From: Oscarella lobularis
Lineage: Eukaryota > Porifera > Homoscleromorpha > Homosclerophorida > Oscarellidae
DNA length: 64,000 nucleotides
Direction of reading: 5' to 3'
Assembly (NCBI RefSeq): GCF_947507565.1
Contig: NC_089188.1
Location: forward strand, 2,356,001-2,420,000
The notes below the pieces were generated by a model. The model saw only the letters and a list, made by a program, of their open reading frames with translations. It did no database searches and was not told the origin of the DNA. Within the stretch, counting starts at the first letter, position 1. Each line of letters starts with the position of its first letter. Shown here in pieces: positions 11,567 to 22,846 of the stretch. Both the position numbers and the translations under genes were made by a program.

Positions 11567-11648
11567 CTCTCCTTCTTTTTCTTTCGCAATGGATATCTCC
11601 GTGTGCGTTGATATCAGCGATGGAATGCGAGACGCCGGAAGTGTATTA

Positions 11649-14600
11649 TCAATTCGAACTCAAACCAAAGGCAGGAAATAGATGCTTATTGAAAAACTTA
11701 TCTAACTGCCAGCACCAAAATTCAAACGGATCTTCGGGTATATCTATTATAAAAAAGTATTTATTTATTAATTTATTTATTTATGACTGTACCTTCCATT
11801 TTCTCAAGTGGCGCTATTGAAGACGATCGCGACGCTATTTTCTCGACGCTCGCCACGGCAGCGACGGCAACATCCGGCTCATCGATTTCCGCTTCGCTGT
11901 CCGCTTCTTCGACAATCGCCTGCTGAGCGAGCGATACATTAGAAACGACTTGATGAACGCTCGACGCGACGGAGACGAGAGACGATGAAGCGCTCTTTGA
12001 AGTCTTAAAACGAAGCATTTCTAATAAGAGATCTAGACTTTTTATAAGTCTTACTTTTGCTAAATCGTGTTTGCTCGATGTTGCACTCTTTACGTCGTGA
12101 TTCGACTCGATACTCGTCTTCTTTGTCCCGGATTTTCGTAGATCCTTACTCGATTTTCTTTTCAGGGACGATTTGCTCGCCGAATCCAATTTCTTTTTCG
12201 TTACATTATCGTCGGATTTCCTTCGATTTTTCGTCGTCGTCGTCGTCGTGACAACGACGGGAGGATGATCGACCGGAGGTGACGGCTCCTCTTCTTTCTT
12301 TCGCTCTATGACAATAATCTCGTGTTCACTTTTCGTCGATAGTCGTCGCGCCGGCGGCGGCTGAATCGCTATGGAAGCGCACTCCATCAACGCTTCGAAA
12401 AATTCAAGAAAAACGATCTGAAAAAAGCCGTGTTTTGAAGTACGTGTCTTTATCGCGTCTTCTACCTCTGTGTCGAGATTGAGATCGATTCCGTCGTCCG
12501 CTGTCGGGTTATCTCTCGCTATGACGCTGACGGCAAGTCGCGCTGTTAAATTCGCGTTGATAAGTCCGCTATCCTGTAACAAAATACGTCGTTTTTTTAT
12601 TAGAAATCGATGGTTATACGTTGAGGATGAAGAGGAAACGTCGCATGGTCATCACGTCGTCATAGGGGGCAATCTTCAGGACGAAATACTTAGTACAAAG
12701 GGAGCTATATATGATGCTTTGTACTTTTCTGCGTTGAGTTTGCGTTTTATAGAGGTTCCAGCAAGTGGGTTTGTATTGGAGAGCGTGATCTATCTTTTCC
12801 TTTGGGCACACGAGGAATGTTCCTTGTGGAAAATGTCTCTCTCGTGTGTCCCATACATTTTCTACATTTTACCTTTGATTTTCATTGCGTTTGGGAGAAT
12901 AGATTCTTCCAGCAGTCGACTGAGGCAACTCGCTAGAACACTTCCGGGTTTTTGCCTACGTAAAGAGTTCCCCTACGCGATGGAATCGATTGTTGTATTA
13001 CGCAGTGCGATATTGATATTCGTCCACGTAAACGTGATGTGCCACGTAAACGAGAAGACGAAGAAAATGCCGCACGAGAAACTGAGCCGAAGGACTATGA
13101 ATAGATTCCGCATTATCATCATCATCCCCAAGACAATAATCTAATTTTTTAAAAATCATCAACGAAAAAATTATTTTCTAATTAATTGAGTACCTATGAC
13201 TCGGTCTATTTCCGAAAGAGTCGTTCTGCCCGGAAGAAAATCGCAATCCTTGAACATTCTCCAAAGCTAAAAAATTTAAAAAAAATCCCCCGTCACTCTT
13301 AATTAAATCTTCACTAAATCTCACTTGAAATCGATCTAAAACGAAGGTATTATCTTCCGCTGTTCTGTGACCAAGAACGCTATAGAAATGATAGATTTTT
13401 CGCAGTTGTCCGATGCTTCGAAGAATCACGTAATGAAGCTGGGAGAAGAATTATAAAAGGAAGGCGAATTCTGGATTATCGCACCTGTTTGAGTTCTTCA
13501 TCGATTGATAAATCGTCGTCAAGGAGATCCTCGATTGCGAGAGAAAAGGGATTGTGTGTTTGAGCGTCGACGAGGCCGCCTCGACTTCCGGGTCTCACGT
13601 CGCCTATGAATCGATAATTTGGGAAGTTGAAATTTAATTTTTTTGTACCCTTTAGAGATATTTCGGGCGTTTGGGATCGCGTTTCTTGTACGAGCGCTCC
13701 CTCGGACATCGAATCATCATGGAAACGACCCTCAAAAACGACTCCGCTTTGAAAAACGAATTTTCCCTCGCCGTGTTTCTTATTACGCTTCCACTCTCCT
13801 TCATAGCGAGCCCCTCTAAAATTTAATTAATTAATTTAATTAATTAATTTAATTAATTACGTTGCGTATTCGAAGACGCCGTAGCCGTCGCGATAGGCGC
13901 TCGTCCATTGGCCAGAATAACGATTCCGAATCGCGTACTATAAATAAATAAATAAGATAAATACCTTATTTATTATTTATTTATTTATGACGTCATCGTG
14001 AGGGGTACCTGAGATCCCGTCGTTCTTTTGTGATACCAAATGTGTTCTCCTTGGCCTTGCTAAGAGAAAATATATATTGATTTATTGATTTTTTATATTT
14101 GGGGTACCTGGACTCCGTTGTGCCAATCGCCTGTGTACTTTTCCCCGCGATTGTGCCACCACATCGTTCCCTTTCCGTTGCGACGATTATTTCTCCATTG
14201 GCCTATGTAAACGTTGCCTGACCTACGTGTATATTTTTTCTTCGCGTGCGTGGGGACGTTGTTGTGGTTACGCTTTTACCCGTATCTTCGCTCTCCGTTT
14301 CCTTCTCTTCTGTTGTAATACCAGTCGCCTTTGTAATAGGACGTCTTCTTTTCGTCGAAGTAGATTTCTCCGCGTCCGTGACGTCGTCCGTCTTCCCATT
14401 GGCCTTCATAGATCGACGGCGGACGAGTGGAGCAGTAGAAAGCGCCGTAACCATGACGAATTCCATTGACAACATGCCCCACGTATTTGCTAGAGAAATT
14501 ATTGATTTTTGACGCAATTAGAAGCCCATTCACACTAGCGACGTAACGCAACGTAAGAGCTCTTCTCTTGATTGGCTGCTTGCCTTTGTGACGTCACTCG

Positions 14601-15240
14601 TGTACGTTACGTCGCTTTTAGTGTGAATCTTAAGAAATAATTTACCTGCCGTCAGACCAGATGTACGTCCCTTCGCCTGTTACAGTACTATCTTCGAAAT
14701 CTCCCTACGAAATTTTTATAGCACTTGCAGGCGACGTCACGATTTTAGTACGGGCCACCGAAAATCGTGACGTAAATTTTGCCCTCTTACTTCGTACTGC
14801 ACACCGTCACTCCAAATATAAATTCCCTTTCCGTGCATTACCCCGTTCTTGAACTCACCCTAGACGATGGATGATTCGAGAACCCTCCCGCTTTCGCATG
14901 CAGTGAATGAATACTCGATAGACGTGTCCTCCGAAAAAGACGGCTTCGCCTTCTCCGCAGAAATCCGTCATTAGAACCGTTTCGCCGTCGCTCGAACGGA
15001 ATCTAGACAAAAGAAGAATTTCTTTTACCTCTGAGGTATGCTGCGCTATTGCGATGGCGACTTTTCGAGGATGAAAATGGCTAGTGACGGTTCGTGGTAC
15101 GATTCTTCGTCGTCTTCGTCTTCCACGTCGCGGTGAGTGACAGAAGAGCCCTCGTCAAAGACGTCCGCCGTTTCTTCGTCATCGATATCGTTTTCTTCGT
15201 CGCCTGACGCAGCGCCCAAGTACGCGTCGTCGTCGTCCAT
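11649..15240 (-). CDS. RSPH10B: Radial spoke head 10 homolog B, MORN-repeat axonemal protein
   Basis: Predicted radial-spoke head component of motile cilia. The ATG at 15238-15240 opens an acidic N-terminus (MDDDDAYLGAASGDEEND). MORN repeats occupy roughly 13700-14990, for example HGYGAFYCS, YEGQWEDGRRHGRGEIYF and YYKGDWYYNRREGNG. The RSPH10B-specific C-terminal half is also recognisable: LRSIGQLRKIYHFYSVLG (about 13400), WRMFKDCDFLPGRTTLSEIDR (13200-13260), SIHSPSAQFLVRHFLRL (13040-13110), PTCWNLY (12760), ADDGIDLNLDTE then IVFLEFFEAL (12390-12510), each aligning with the human protein in order. A basic, Ser/Thr-rich tail ends after the last exon near 11649 (DPFEFWCWQLDK ... LSSN stop). An RFX X-box-like site lies just upstream of the ATG. 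Some introns are longer because of foldback inserts. Confidence 0.93.
14528..14628. mobile_element. MITE-like foldback element in an RSPH10B intron
   Basis: A 101-bp segment with terminal inverted repeats: ATTCACACTAGCGACGTAACG at the left end and the same sequence, carrying a 3-nt insertion, inverted at the right end. It lies inside the intron 14490-14645. That intron is 156 nt, about 55 nt without the element, which is the usual intron size here. No coding capacity. A target-site duplication is not clear. Confidence 0.65.
14734..14773. repeat. Perfect 13-bp inverted repeat in an RSPH10B intron
   Basis: ACGTCACGATTTT at 14734-14746 is exactly complementary to 14761-14773, with a 14-nt loop. 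It makes up much of a roughly 98-nt intron. It may be a very short foldback insertion like the one at 14528-14628. Confidence 0.7.
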
Positions 15241-15246
15241 CTTCGC

Positions 15247-15260
15247 GTTGCTATGGAAGC
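15247..15260 (-). promoter_or_regulatory. RFX X-box-like site upstream of RSPH10B
   Basis: GTTGCTATGGAAGC matches 13 of 14 positions of the X-box consensus GTHNYYATRRNAAC bound by RFX factors, the main regulators of ciliary genes. It starts 6 bp upstream of the RSPH10B ATG and lies within the 89-bp gap to the next gene. The site is read directly; its function is inference from the ciliary role of RSPH10B. Confidence 0.55.
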
Positions 15261-15329
15261 CGGCGCACGTGGGCTATCACTCGCGCTAACGAGACACTAA
15301 AAAATAGATCCCTGAAAATAGATATAAAG

Positions 15330-17484
15330 TCAACGAAAAGTAATCATATAATCGGGGTAGGCCTGTTCGTTGTCAAAAACGACGAAAAGATTCGGATCGT
15401 GTACATTGTCGCATACCGAATCATACAAGTCGAACGAACGATTGACGGAATGTTTGGGAGGCGGTCGACGCAATCCGGCTCGACCTTCAACGTAATCTCC
15501 AACCAAAACCTAAATAAAAATTATTTTAATTATGAAAAGTTTTTCTTTATTTTGACTTGCCTTGCATACGAACATATAGCGATTTCCTTCTTGATCTGGC
15601 GGCGAATACATCGCCGCTTTTGCCGCCGTTACGGCAAAATAATTACCGTGACCTAAAAATAGTCCCTTATTATTTGTAGTCTGACTTTCTTCTGGTTATA
15701 CCGTAGTTGGCGCCGTGCTGACCGCTGAGACGAAAATCGAAATTTTGACGACATATTGAGCTTGTATATTCAATTTTTGTCCCGTGGAATAGAGAACATT
15801 CCTTCACCTTGTCCGGTACACCGGCTTCGGATCGCTTTCGATTCATCAAGTCTCTTTTCCTAATTAATAAACCCAATTGCTTTTTTGAAAATATCTTAAT
15901 TATATTTATCTACCTGCAATACGCTTCCCATAGTTCGACGTTCTCAATGCGAGCAATTCGCTGTACGGTGACCGGCATCGATTTCAGCATAGCATTCAAT
16001 ATTCGATTATATTCCTACCATAATAAGTGTGAAAAACGTTAGACGCTACTGAGGATATTTCTTACCATAGAGGACGTCAAGAGAGGAACCAACTTCAATA
16101 GAGGTCTCGTTCCTGATTTGTCAGGACTCGTCCAATAGATGGGCGCCTTTTGATGACGTTTTGTCGCCGCTTCTGGAGTCGTTACGATCATTGGCGGAGG
16201 TTCGTGCATTAGCATATTGCCGTCGCCGCCTCCGCCGCCGTTTTCACTGCCGTCACTATCATCCTCCTCGTCATCAGCGTCAAATGAAGCCGCATCATTT
16301 ATTTCTTCTTTAGAAAGAAGACGAGGTCGAGGCAAAACGGGTTTTCGATTTTGTATGACTCCGCCGCCGCCGGCAACGGCAACAACTGGACTTCCAGGAC
16401 ACGTACGCGATTCTCTAACAAGCGCGGGATTACGATAGGGTAGCGGCGGCGGTGGCGACGACTTGGAATGATGAAAACTGCGAGTTCGCGCTCGTGATTT
16501 GAAATCATTCAACGTTGTCGCCGTCAATTGACGCGCCAACGTCGTAGGGCTCAACGCCGATCCGCCGGCACTCTTCGATCGTCTCAACTTGAGTCGACGC
16601 TCATTGGATTGAAGCGACGCTTTGATTTCACTTTCCGTTGCCGTCACCTGTCGACGTCGGATTTTGCGCTCGATTCCCAATTCGTCGCTTCGCTGGAGAC
16701 GACTGTCGATGAGAATCGCGTAAGGATGACCGTCGATTAGCAAGTGGAGACGACTCTCGTTATCGTGGAGCGCCTGTTCGATGAGTCGGTTCTCGCGAGA
16801 CGGATAGGGATACCAATGTCCGTCGTCGTGTTGATATTCCCATACTCCGAAGCCAAGGACTAGGCGATTGCTCGCAAATAAAATACATGTATCTATATCT
16901 ATGTATACCTCTTCGTTTTAGTGGTGTCGTGAGTCGAGTAGGCATGCCGTTTCTTTCTTTTTTGAAATGTTCGATTATGTCGACAATTGAAGCGAATTCT
17001 TTGGGGTAGACTTTCTGCGTTCCGTGCGAGATGACGTAGCCGCTGTTTCGTCGATCTCGTTTCCGCTGCTCGATGACAAATTTGACGATTTCGTCGCTAT
17101 GACTACACAGAGAGTGTGCCACTTCATAAGCTCCGCCCCCTCCCCACCCGGCCTCACGTACCAAACGCACAATACGTACGTTCCCGGCGACGAAGTGCTT
17201 TCGCGAACAAGAAAAAGACCTTCCTTACGCGGATGCATGACCAGATCGACTTGACTGCGCGTCAGCACGCCGTGAAACCAACTGCAAAGCGAAAATAGAG
17301 GCGTGACGTCACCTTTCCGCATACATACGGGTAGAAGAGCAATTCGCTTGACGGCGGCGGCACTTGCTGTTGATCGTCGCCGCCCCCCGGCTTCTCCTGC
17401 GTTTGGTGTGTAAACAAATAAGAAATAAGAGGCGTTTCCGCCCCTACGTCATCGCGCCTCGAGGCCTACCCTTTTTGACGTCAT
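15330..17484 (-). CDS. SH2-WWE-PARP protein, predicted phosphotyrosine-directed mono-ADP-ribosyltransferase
   Basis: One gene model joins three domains. The ATG at 17482-17484 (MTSKR) splices to a PG/Q/P-rich stretch, then an SH2 domain (WFHGVLTRSQVDLVM, GLFLVREST with the phosphate-binding Arg, SPGTYVLCV, NSGYVISHG, FASIVDIIEHFKKE; about 16925-17300). The next exon opens a WWE domain (GVWEYQHDDGHWYPYPSREN, then HPYAILIDSRLQRSD and RKIRRRQ; about 16670-16870). A low-complexity linker follows (16090-16650; RRSKS, PPPPLPYR, acidic and Gly runs). The C-terminal PARP domain spans 15330-15890: LFHGTK, HGANYG, HGNYFAVTA, MFVCKVLVGDY, then PNLFVVFDNEQAYPDYM. The catalytic triad reads H-Y-L rather than H-Y-E, the pattern of mono-ADP-ribosylating PARP7/10-15. 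WWE plus PARP is a normal combination; an SH2 in front is not known to me. Splice phases agree across every junction checked. Stop TGA at 15330-15332. Confidence 0.88.
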
Positions 17485-17620
17485 CTTTAGCTCGCGGCGA
17501 TAGACGATAAAGCTGTTTTGACGAATCGACGAGACGAGCTGTCGACAGGGGGGCGTTACATACGGGCAGAGTCCCCCCAAATAACAATAATAATTATAAT
17601 AATCATATGCAAGAAGTTCT

Positions 17621-20600
17621 CTAGGCAGAAAGATCGCTACCCATACGCCAATTGAGTTCCTGTGTCACTCTGCGCAAAGACGACTTAGCAAAGGGAAATT
17701 CCATATTGAGTCGATCCACGACCGATGCCAAGCCTTGAAGCTGTTCCTCTTGCCTTTCGCGTTCCGCCGCGTAGGCGCGCTCCGACTTACACAGACGCGT
17801 GTATCGACCGTCTTTAGCCTGTTGCAAATATCTCAACTTCGCCTGCTTCAACAACAAATCAGAAAACTTCTAAAAAACCAATTTTTTCCTCGCTTAACGA
17901 ATACGAAAACAACGAGAGGAATTCCTCTACCTTTTGTCTTGATTCTTGTAGTGTTTCCACGGTGCCTTCGAGAGCGTCGACCGCCTGTTTCATCTGCTGG
18001 CAATTTGCCTGCTTCTCTTCGAGTTGCTGCGATACGTTTTGCTGTCTCGCGCGCAATTCCTTGATGTCGCCGTCGCAAGTCGTCGCGTCTTGGCCGACTT
18101 GCTTCACTTTGCGCTGCAAATCGACGATTTTCTTTTGAAAATGAGCTCGCGTCTGCTTATTTCCTATCTTATTCTGAGCTTCGCCGCTAGATCGAGGAGA
18201 AAACGATAAATCTATTAAGATTCTTTCCTTTTTTTATACCGAAATGTTATCGTTTCTCTTCTGTACACCGATTTCTCCATATCTTGGATCATTTTCTCCT
18301 GTTGTCTCATGAGCTGATTGAATCTCACCTCCATGCGATGTATTTCCGCTTTCATGCCCTTGACCTCGCCCTGACCGGCGTCCGAATCGACCGTCGCTCG
18401 CATCTCTTTCGCCAATTGAATTTTTCGCTCCCACAAGAGAATTTGTCGCTCCGCTTCAATCAGCGTATTTTGATCGCGCGTTTTGCCCTCTTTGAGCTCG
18501 GAAACGCGCGTTTGAAGCTGAATGCATTCAAGCTCAGCGTCCTAAAGAGACGATTTGAATCGTCCAATGATCTCGCGCTTATAATCTACCTTGAGTTTTT
18601 GAATAAACTCGTTTTCCGTTAGGCTATTTCCCTGCTGGAGATCTTCCTTCTTTCCTCGATTCTTCGTCATCAAAGCATTCAACTTAATCATGTCATTCTG
18701 CTGCAAACGAATTCCTTTCTCAACGTCACCCATCTCGCGAACATGAGTCTCAATCTCAGCTAAAGAAAAAACGTATATAATAAAAACACCCATTAATAAA
18801 ATTTCTAAAAATATTAAACATAATTAGTTGTGCTACTTATCCGTTCTATTATTTCATATATGAGAAACAGATAGTCGAATTCCTCACACGTACCATTCAT
18901 TCGCAATTTCTTCTGCTCCAGTATCGTGTGCTTGCGCTTGAGCTCGTCAACAGAGGCGCGCTGCTGCTGCGCCTCCTGCGTTTGCCTCACCAATTCCTGC
19001 TGCTGTCTAAGCCAAAATTGTTGGAGACGACCACACTGCTCAACGCTTTCAGATATCTGTTTCTGTAGCGTCATAATTTGCATTTCAAGAGGACCCAACT
19101 CGTCCACCTTTAAAAAATAAATAAATAAAGAGATATTTATTTATTTTCGTACTGCGTCCTGTCCGCCGCTTGTCAGCTGATCGATTTTCTTATTCAATTG
19201 ATCGATCATGCTCTGTTTTCGTTCGATGACGGCGTTGCGACGAATCATCTCGTTTTCGCTTCGAGTTATTAGATCGTTTAGCTGCTTCACTTCCTTGTTG
19301 TGTTCCATGATGATTTCCTTTGAGCGTTCGAGTCGAGTCGATCGATTCGAGATTTCTAAAACCTGACGCGAAATTTCGTTTTCTACTTGCGCTAATTTCG
19401 CTTCCTGGAGGCGGGGAGAAAAATTAGATTTTTCGATATTAATTCTACGTTGTTCTTGCCTCGTCTTTGATGGCTTTTCGTATCCGATTCGCTTCATGTT
19501 TTGTATACTGCGACGCCTTTTCGAGAGTCAGTTGAGTCATTGTCTTTTCGAGTATGGCATCTTCGAGTCGATTTTTCTCGAGGACAACGCGTTCTGTTTG
19601 CTTTCGCAACGCCACCAATTCGTTCTGCTTAATCGCACACTCCTAAAAAAATCAAGAAAATAAATAGAAATCTTTTCTTTTTTGTTTCTCTTTTCTTACT
19701 GTTGTTGCCTTCGCCAGTTCCTGTTCGGATCCCTGCAACATTCGCGTGTATTTCGAATATTCCATTCGCAGCATTTCGCGTTTCGTTTCGCACGTGGCCA
19801 TGTGCCGTTTCAACAGCGCCAAATCGTTTTCCAATTTCTTCAGCTGAACGGTCAACGTCTCATTCTTCTCCTGTTCCTTTTGTATAGAACGTCGATAGCC
19901 GTCCATTTCCGTTTTAAGTGACTGTATGCGATCGCGTTGAATACTGAAAAATTGACGTCACTTTTGGGGGGAGGCGGGGGGGATTTTTTTTCGCTCACCC
20001 TACGGCCGCATTCATCGTCGCCAACGCTTCGTCTCTTCGTCGCATCGCGAGAAGACTATTGTTCCATTGCTGTAGCAACTGCTTCTGTTCCATTGTCAAC
20101 GCCTAGGAGAAACTGCGAGGGGGGGAAACTCATTTTTATTCTTCTTTTCTTACGTCTACTTCCGTATCGGCTTCTCCCAGCGCTTCTTTGGTATTCTTGT
20201 ATTCTTCCTGTTGCGCTTTTGCCTGCATTTCGTACATGGCTATCTGTTCTTCAAGTCGTCGCGCTTCCTCATTCAATCGATCAACATAGAAATCCTATTC
20301 GAGATCACTAGACTAATTTTTTTTGTTGCTTATTAATTTCGATTGACCTGCTGTTGTTTTTCTTTCTCCACTTTCGCCAATTCGACTCCCGCCTTTTCCG
20401 CGTGTCTTTTCTTCAGCGCGATTTCCGTTTCCATTTCGTTTTGCGCCGATTTGACGTAATTCAAACGATTGGACAAATGCTCTACATCCGCTCTCAAAGC
20501 ATCAGCTAACCAATCAAATTAATAAAAGACAAAATTCAATTAATCTCCTCACTTTTTTCTCGTTCTTCCTTCGCGTTTTTGAGAGCCATTTGATAGGCGT

Positions 20601-21325
20601 TCCGCGCTTCATTGAGCTGTTTCTCGCACAGACTTCGATGTTCTTTCAACGAGCTAAACTTGTCCTGTTCTTCTTCCAAGGACGCTTGTTGATGAGCGAG
20701 TTGCTGTTGTAGTCGATACAAATCGACGCCGAGTTCTTCCCTGCGTGTTTGTCTCTCTTTCAGACCAATTATCTGGACGAAATTTCATTAATTAATTTTT
20801 TAATTGAATATTTTTTTATTACCTTTGCTCGCAATTCGACTTCGAGTCTTTCGTTTTGTTTCGTCAATTGGGCCGTTAACGCGGCTTGAACTCTTTTCAT
20901 GAGCGGCTAATTGAAAATTAAAATTTCTAATATTTATTTTTTTGGTCCATTTATCTTCTTACGTGATCTGGATCGAGCACCATCGCTTCCGCATCGTCGT
21001 CTTCCTCGTCGTCTACGTCATCGTCTACGTCATCATCGTAGTCGTTTTCTCCCGTCAAATGATCGATTTCGTCGTCGTAGGCGTCCGGACTGCCCTCCGC
21101 TTCCGTGTAGTGTACTCTTCGCGTTGGTGGCGTCTCTTCGTCGGCGCGCTGCTGCGCGCTACTTTCGCCTTCGTGACTGATTCGTTCCTCGTCGTTTCTA
21201 TCGCTTTGAACGAGTCCGGACGATTTTGCTCTGTATTGCTGAAGCGCTTTGACAGTGATTTGCGAGACCGCATCGGCCATGGACGTCTTTCTGGCGCCCG
21301 AGCCACTCTCGTCGCTGTCTGCCAT
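17621..21325 (-). CDS. CCDC40: Coiled-coil domain protein 40, axonemal ruler
   Basis: With CCDC39, CCDC40 forms the 96-nm molecular ruler that positions inner dynein arms and radial spokes along motile cilia. The ATG at 21323-21325 opens a disordered acidic head (MADSDESGSGARKTSM). From LDPDHPLMKR (spliced near 20900) the protein is nearly continuous coiled coil and aligns with human CCDC40 throughout: ELGVDLYRLQQQLAHQQ, EEREKSEE, EQEKNETLTVQLKKLE, LITRSENEMIRRNAVIERKQ, LGPLEMQIMTLQKQI, LKRKHTILEQKKLR, NALMTKNRGKKEDLQQ, LTENEFIQKLK, ERKIQLAKEMRATVDSD and MRQQEKMIQDMEKSV. It ends at 17621 (RMGSDLSA stop). About a dozen short introns. It is the first of four minus-strand genes in close array and diverges from the SLC35F gene. 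Confidence 0.95.
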
Positions 21326-21475
21326 TTTTTGCTGTTGCGTAACTAGGGGTAACTATAGCTACGTTACGCAACGCCCTCGCGCGCTAAGCCTAATTCATTC
21401 CCCACTCCTTAGTCAGGTCCCTTGCACGTGACCGTGGCATAGGGTGTGGCCTCCAGACTACAATTGTACGCTCCG
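21326..21475. promoter_or_regulatory. Divergent promoter, CCDC40 / SLC35F
   Basis: 150 bp between the two ATGs. It holds a perfect 10-bp inverted repeat (GTTGCGTAAC at 21334-21343, GTTACGCAAC at 21363-21372) and a CACGTG E-box at 21425-21430. The inverted repeat contains abutting GTTRC and GYAAC half-sites like those of an X-box without its 4-bp centre, so RFX binding is possible but unproven. Confidence 0.5.
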
Positions 21476-22728
21476 ATGGCTCTCGAATGTCGAAAGCTCG
21501 TTTTCGGTCTTTTCATCGTTGCAGGAATAGGAATTTCTTGGGTAGGATCGACCCAGACGAGCAAAAGCACATACAAACCGGGCTTCAACGGCTCATTCTT
21601 CATTGTATGGTTCTCCACGTGCTGGATGATAACCTGTTTTCCACTCTACCTTCTTATAACCTCACTATGCAACCGTCAAAGCCCATCGAAAGCTCTAGAG
21701 TAAGCCGTCAGCTCAGCAGAACGAAACGAAACTCACCTCTTTATAGACATTGTCTCGAAATCATCAATTCGAAAAGATTCTTGTCTATCGCCACAGTCAA
21801 AGGCATGGGAATACGTATAGCGCCCTTCTGCGCTATCTGGGTAGCAACCAATTACGTTTACGTCAAAGCGTTGGGAATCAAGGACTTCCCTCCGACTGAC
21901 GTCACAGCGCTATTTTCCAGCGCACCAGCATTTGTTTTCATCCTTTCTCGCATCATTCTCAAAGAGAGAGTGACAGTTTTAAAAGTAATACTTACCCACG
22001 TAATCATCATTATTAATTTTTTCAATAGATATGCGCCGTTGTCATGGCTATTAGCGGAGTAGTTTTGATTCAGTATGCTGAGGGATTCGGCTCCGCTTCA
22101 CTAAAAGGCTCCTTTTTATCTATAGGAGCAGCCATTGGAGCTGCATTATATAAAGTAAATATTCAAGAAATCATTTCTACTTCTTCTTAACTTTTGTTCT
22201 AACTAGACTCTTTTCAAATTTTGTGTCAAGGACGCTTCCCTTGGACAAGTCGCCTTTTTTCTATCCGGTCTCGGTTTTCTCAACGCCGTTTTTCTCTGGT
22301 TCATTTTTCTGATTCTAAATTATACGGGAGCTGAAGCGATTTCGTGGAGTCACGTGCCCTGGACGTACTTGTGTTCGTCATCCGCTCTATCTCTGCTATT
22401 CAATTTTTTCATCGCTTTTGGAATTGCATATACGTATCCACTCTTCATTTCATTTGGAACGGTTTTGGGAATTCCTTTGAACGCTTTAGCCGATTGGATA
22501 TTTCGTCACATCGTTTTTAGCTGGGTCAAAGTTGAGGGATCTATCTTCATTATTCTAGGATTTGTGATTCTTCTGATGCCCGATAAGCAGTCTGACTACG
22601 TGGACGAAGGCCTGAAAGTCATGATCTGTGTGAACAAATGCAAGAACAAATCTAGCGGAATCCATCGATATGACGTCAATAAAGACGTCGATTCCGAAAG
22701 TGAATTTACTGACGATAAGAGTTCATAA
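21476..22728 (+). CDS. SLC35F3: SLC35F3/F4-like solute transporter
   Basis: Ten-span EamA/DMT-type transporter related to SLC35F3/F4 (SLC35F3 has been linked to thiamine transport). The ATG at 21476 begins MALECRKLVFGLFIVAGIGI, a first membrane span, then SFFIVWFSTCWM. Splicing near 21700/21748 gives the next exon; later exons carry KGMGIRIAPFCAIWVATNYVY, KDFPPTDVTALFSSAPAFVF, the conserved SGVVLIQYAEGF, GAAIGAALYKTLFK and AFGIAYTYPLFISFGTVLGIP. Each block matches SLC35F3/F4 in order (TNYLY, TDVSVLF, NKAFVFLLS, YADGF, SALYKVLFK, VTYPTLMSLGIVLSIPVNA). The cytosolic tail is hydrophilic and ends DDKSS. The substrate cannot be decided from sequence. It converges on DOCK with 118 bp between stops. 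Confidence 0.9.
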
Positions 22729-22846
22729 TAATAATAACATTCCCAACTACTAAAAATACCAAACGCGAGTATTGATCGCATGAGAAGTTAGAAAACCTGT
22801 ATGAATTAGTGCTTACTTACTTTACATACATCAGTTCTGAGTAAGA

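Noticed and set aside
11566-11700. Read-through fusion of RSPH10B with the SAM/coiled-coil gene
   Set aside because: RSPH10B ends in a stop at 11649-11651, and the SAM frame has its own in-frame stop a little upstream of the ATG; no splice donor joins them. A bicistronic mRNA is still possible.
12470-13144. Long + strand reading frame of about 224 codons
   Set aside because: It is antisense to RSPH10B exons that align with the human protein in order; no domain is recognisable in the + frame.
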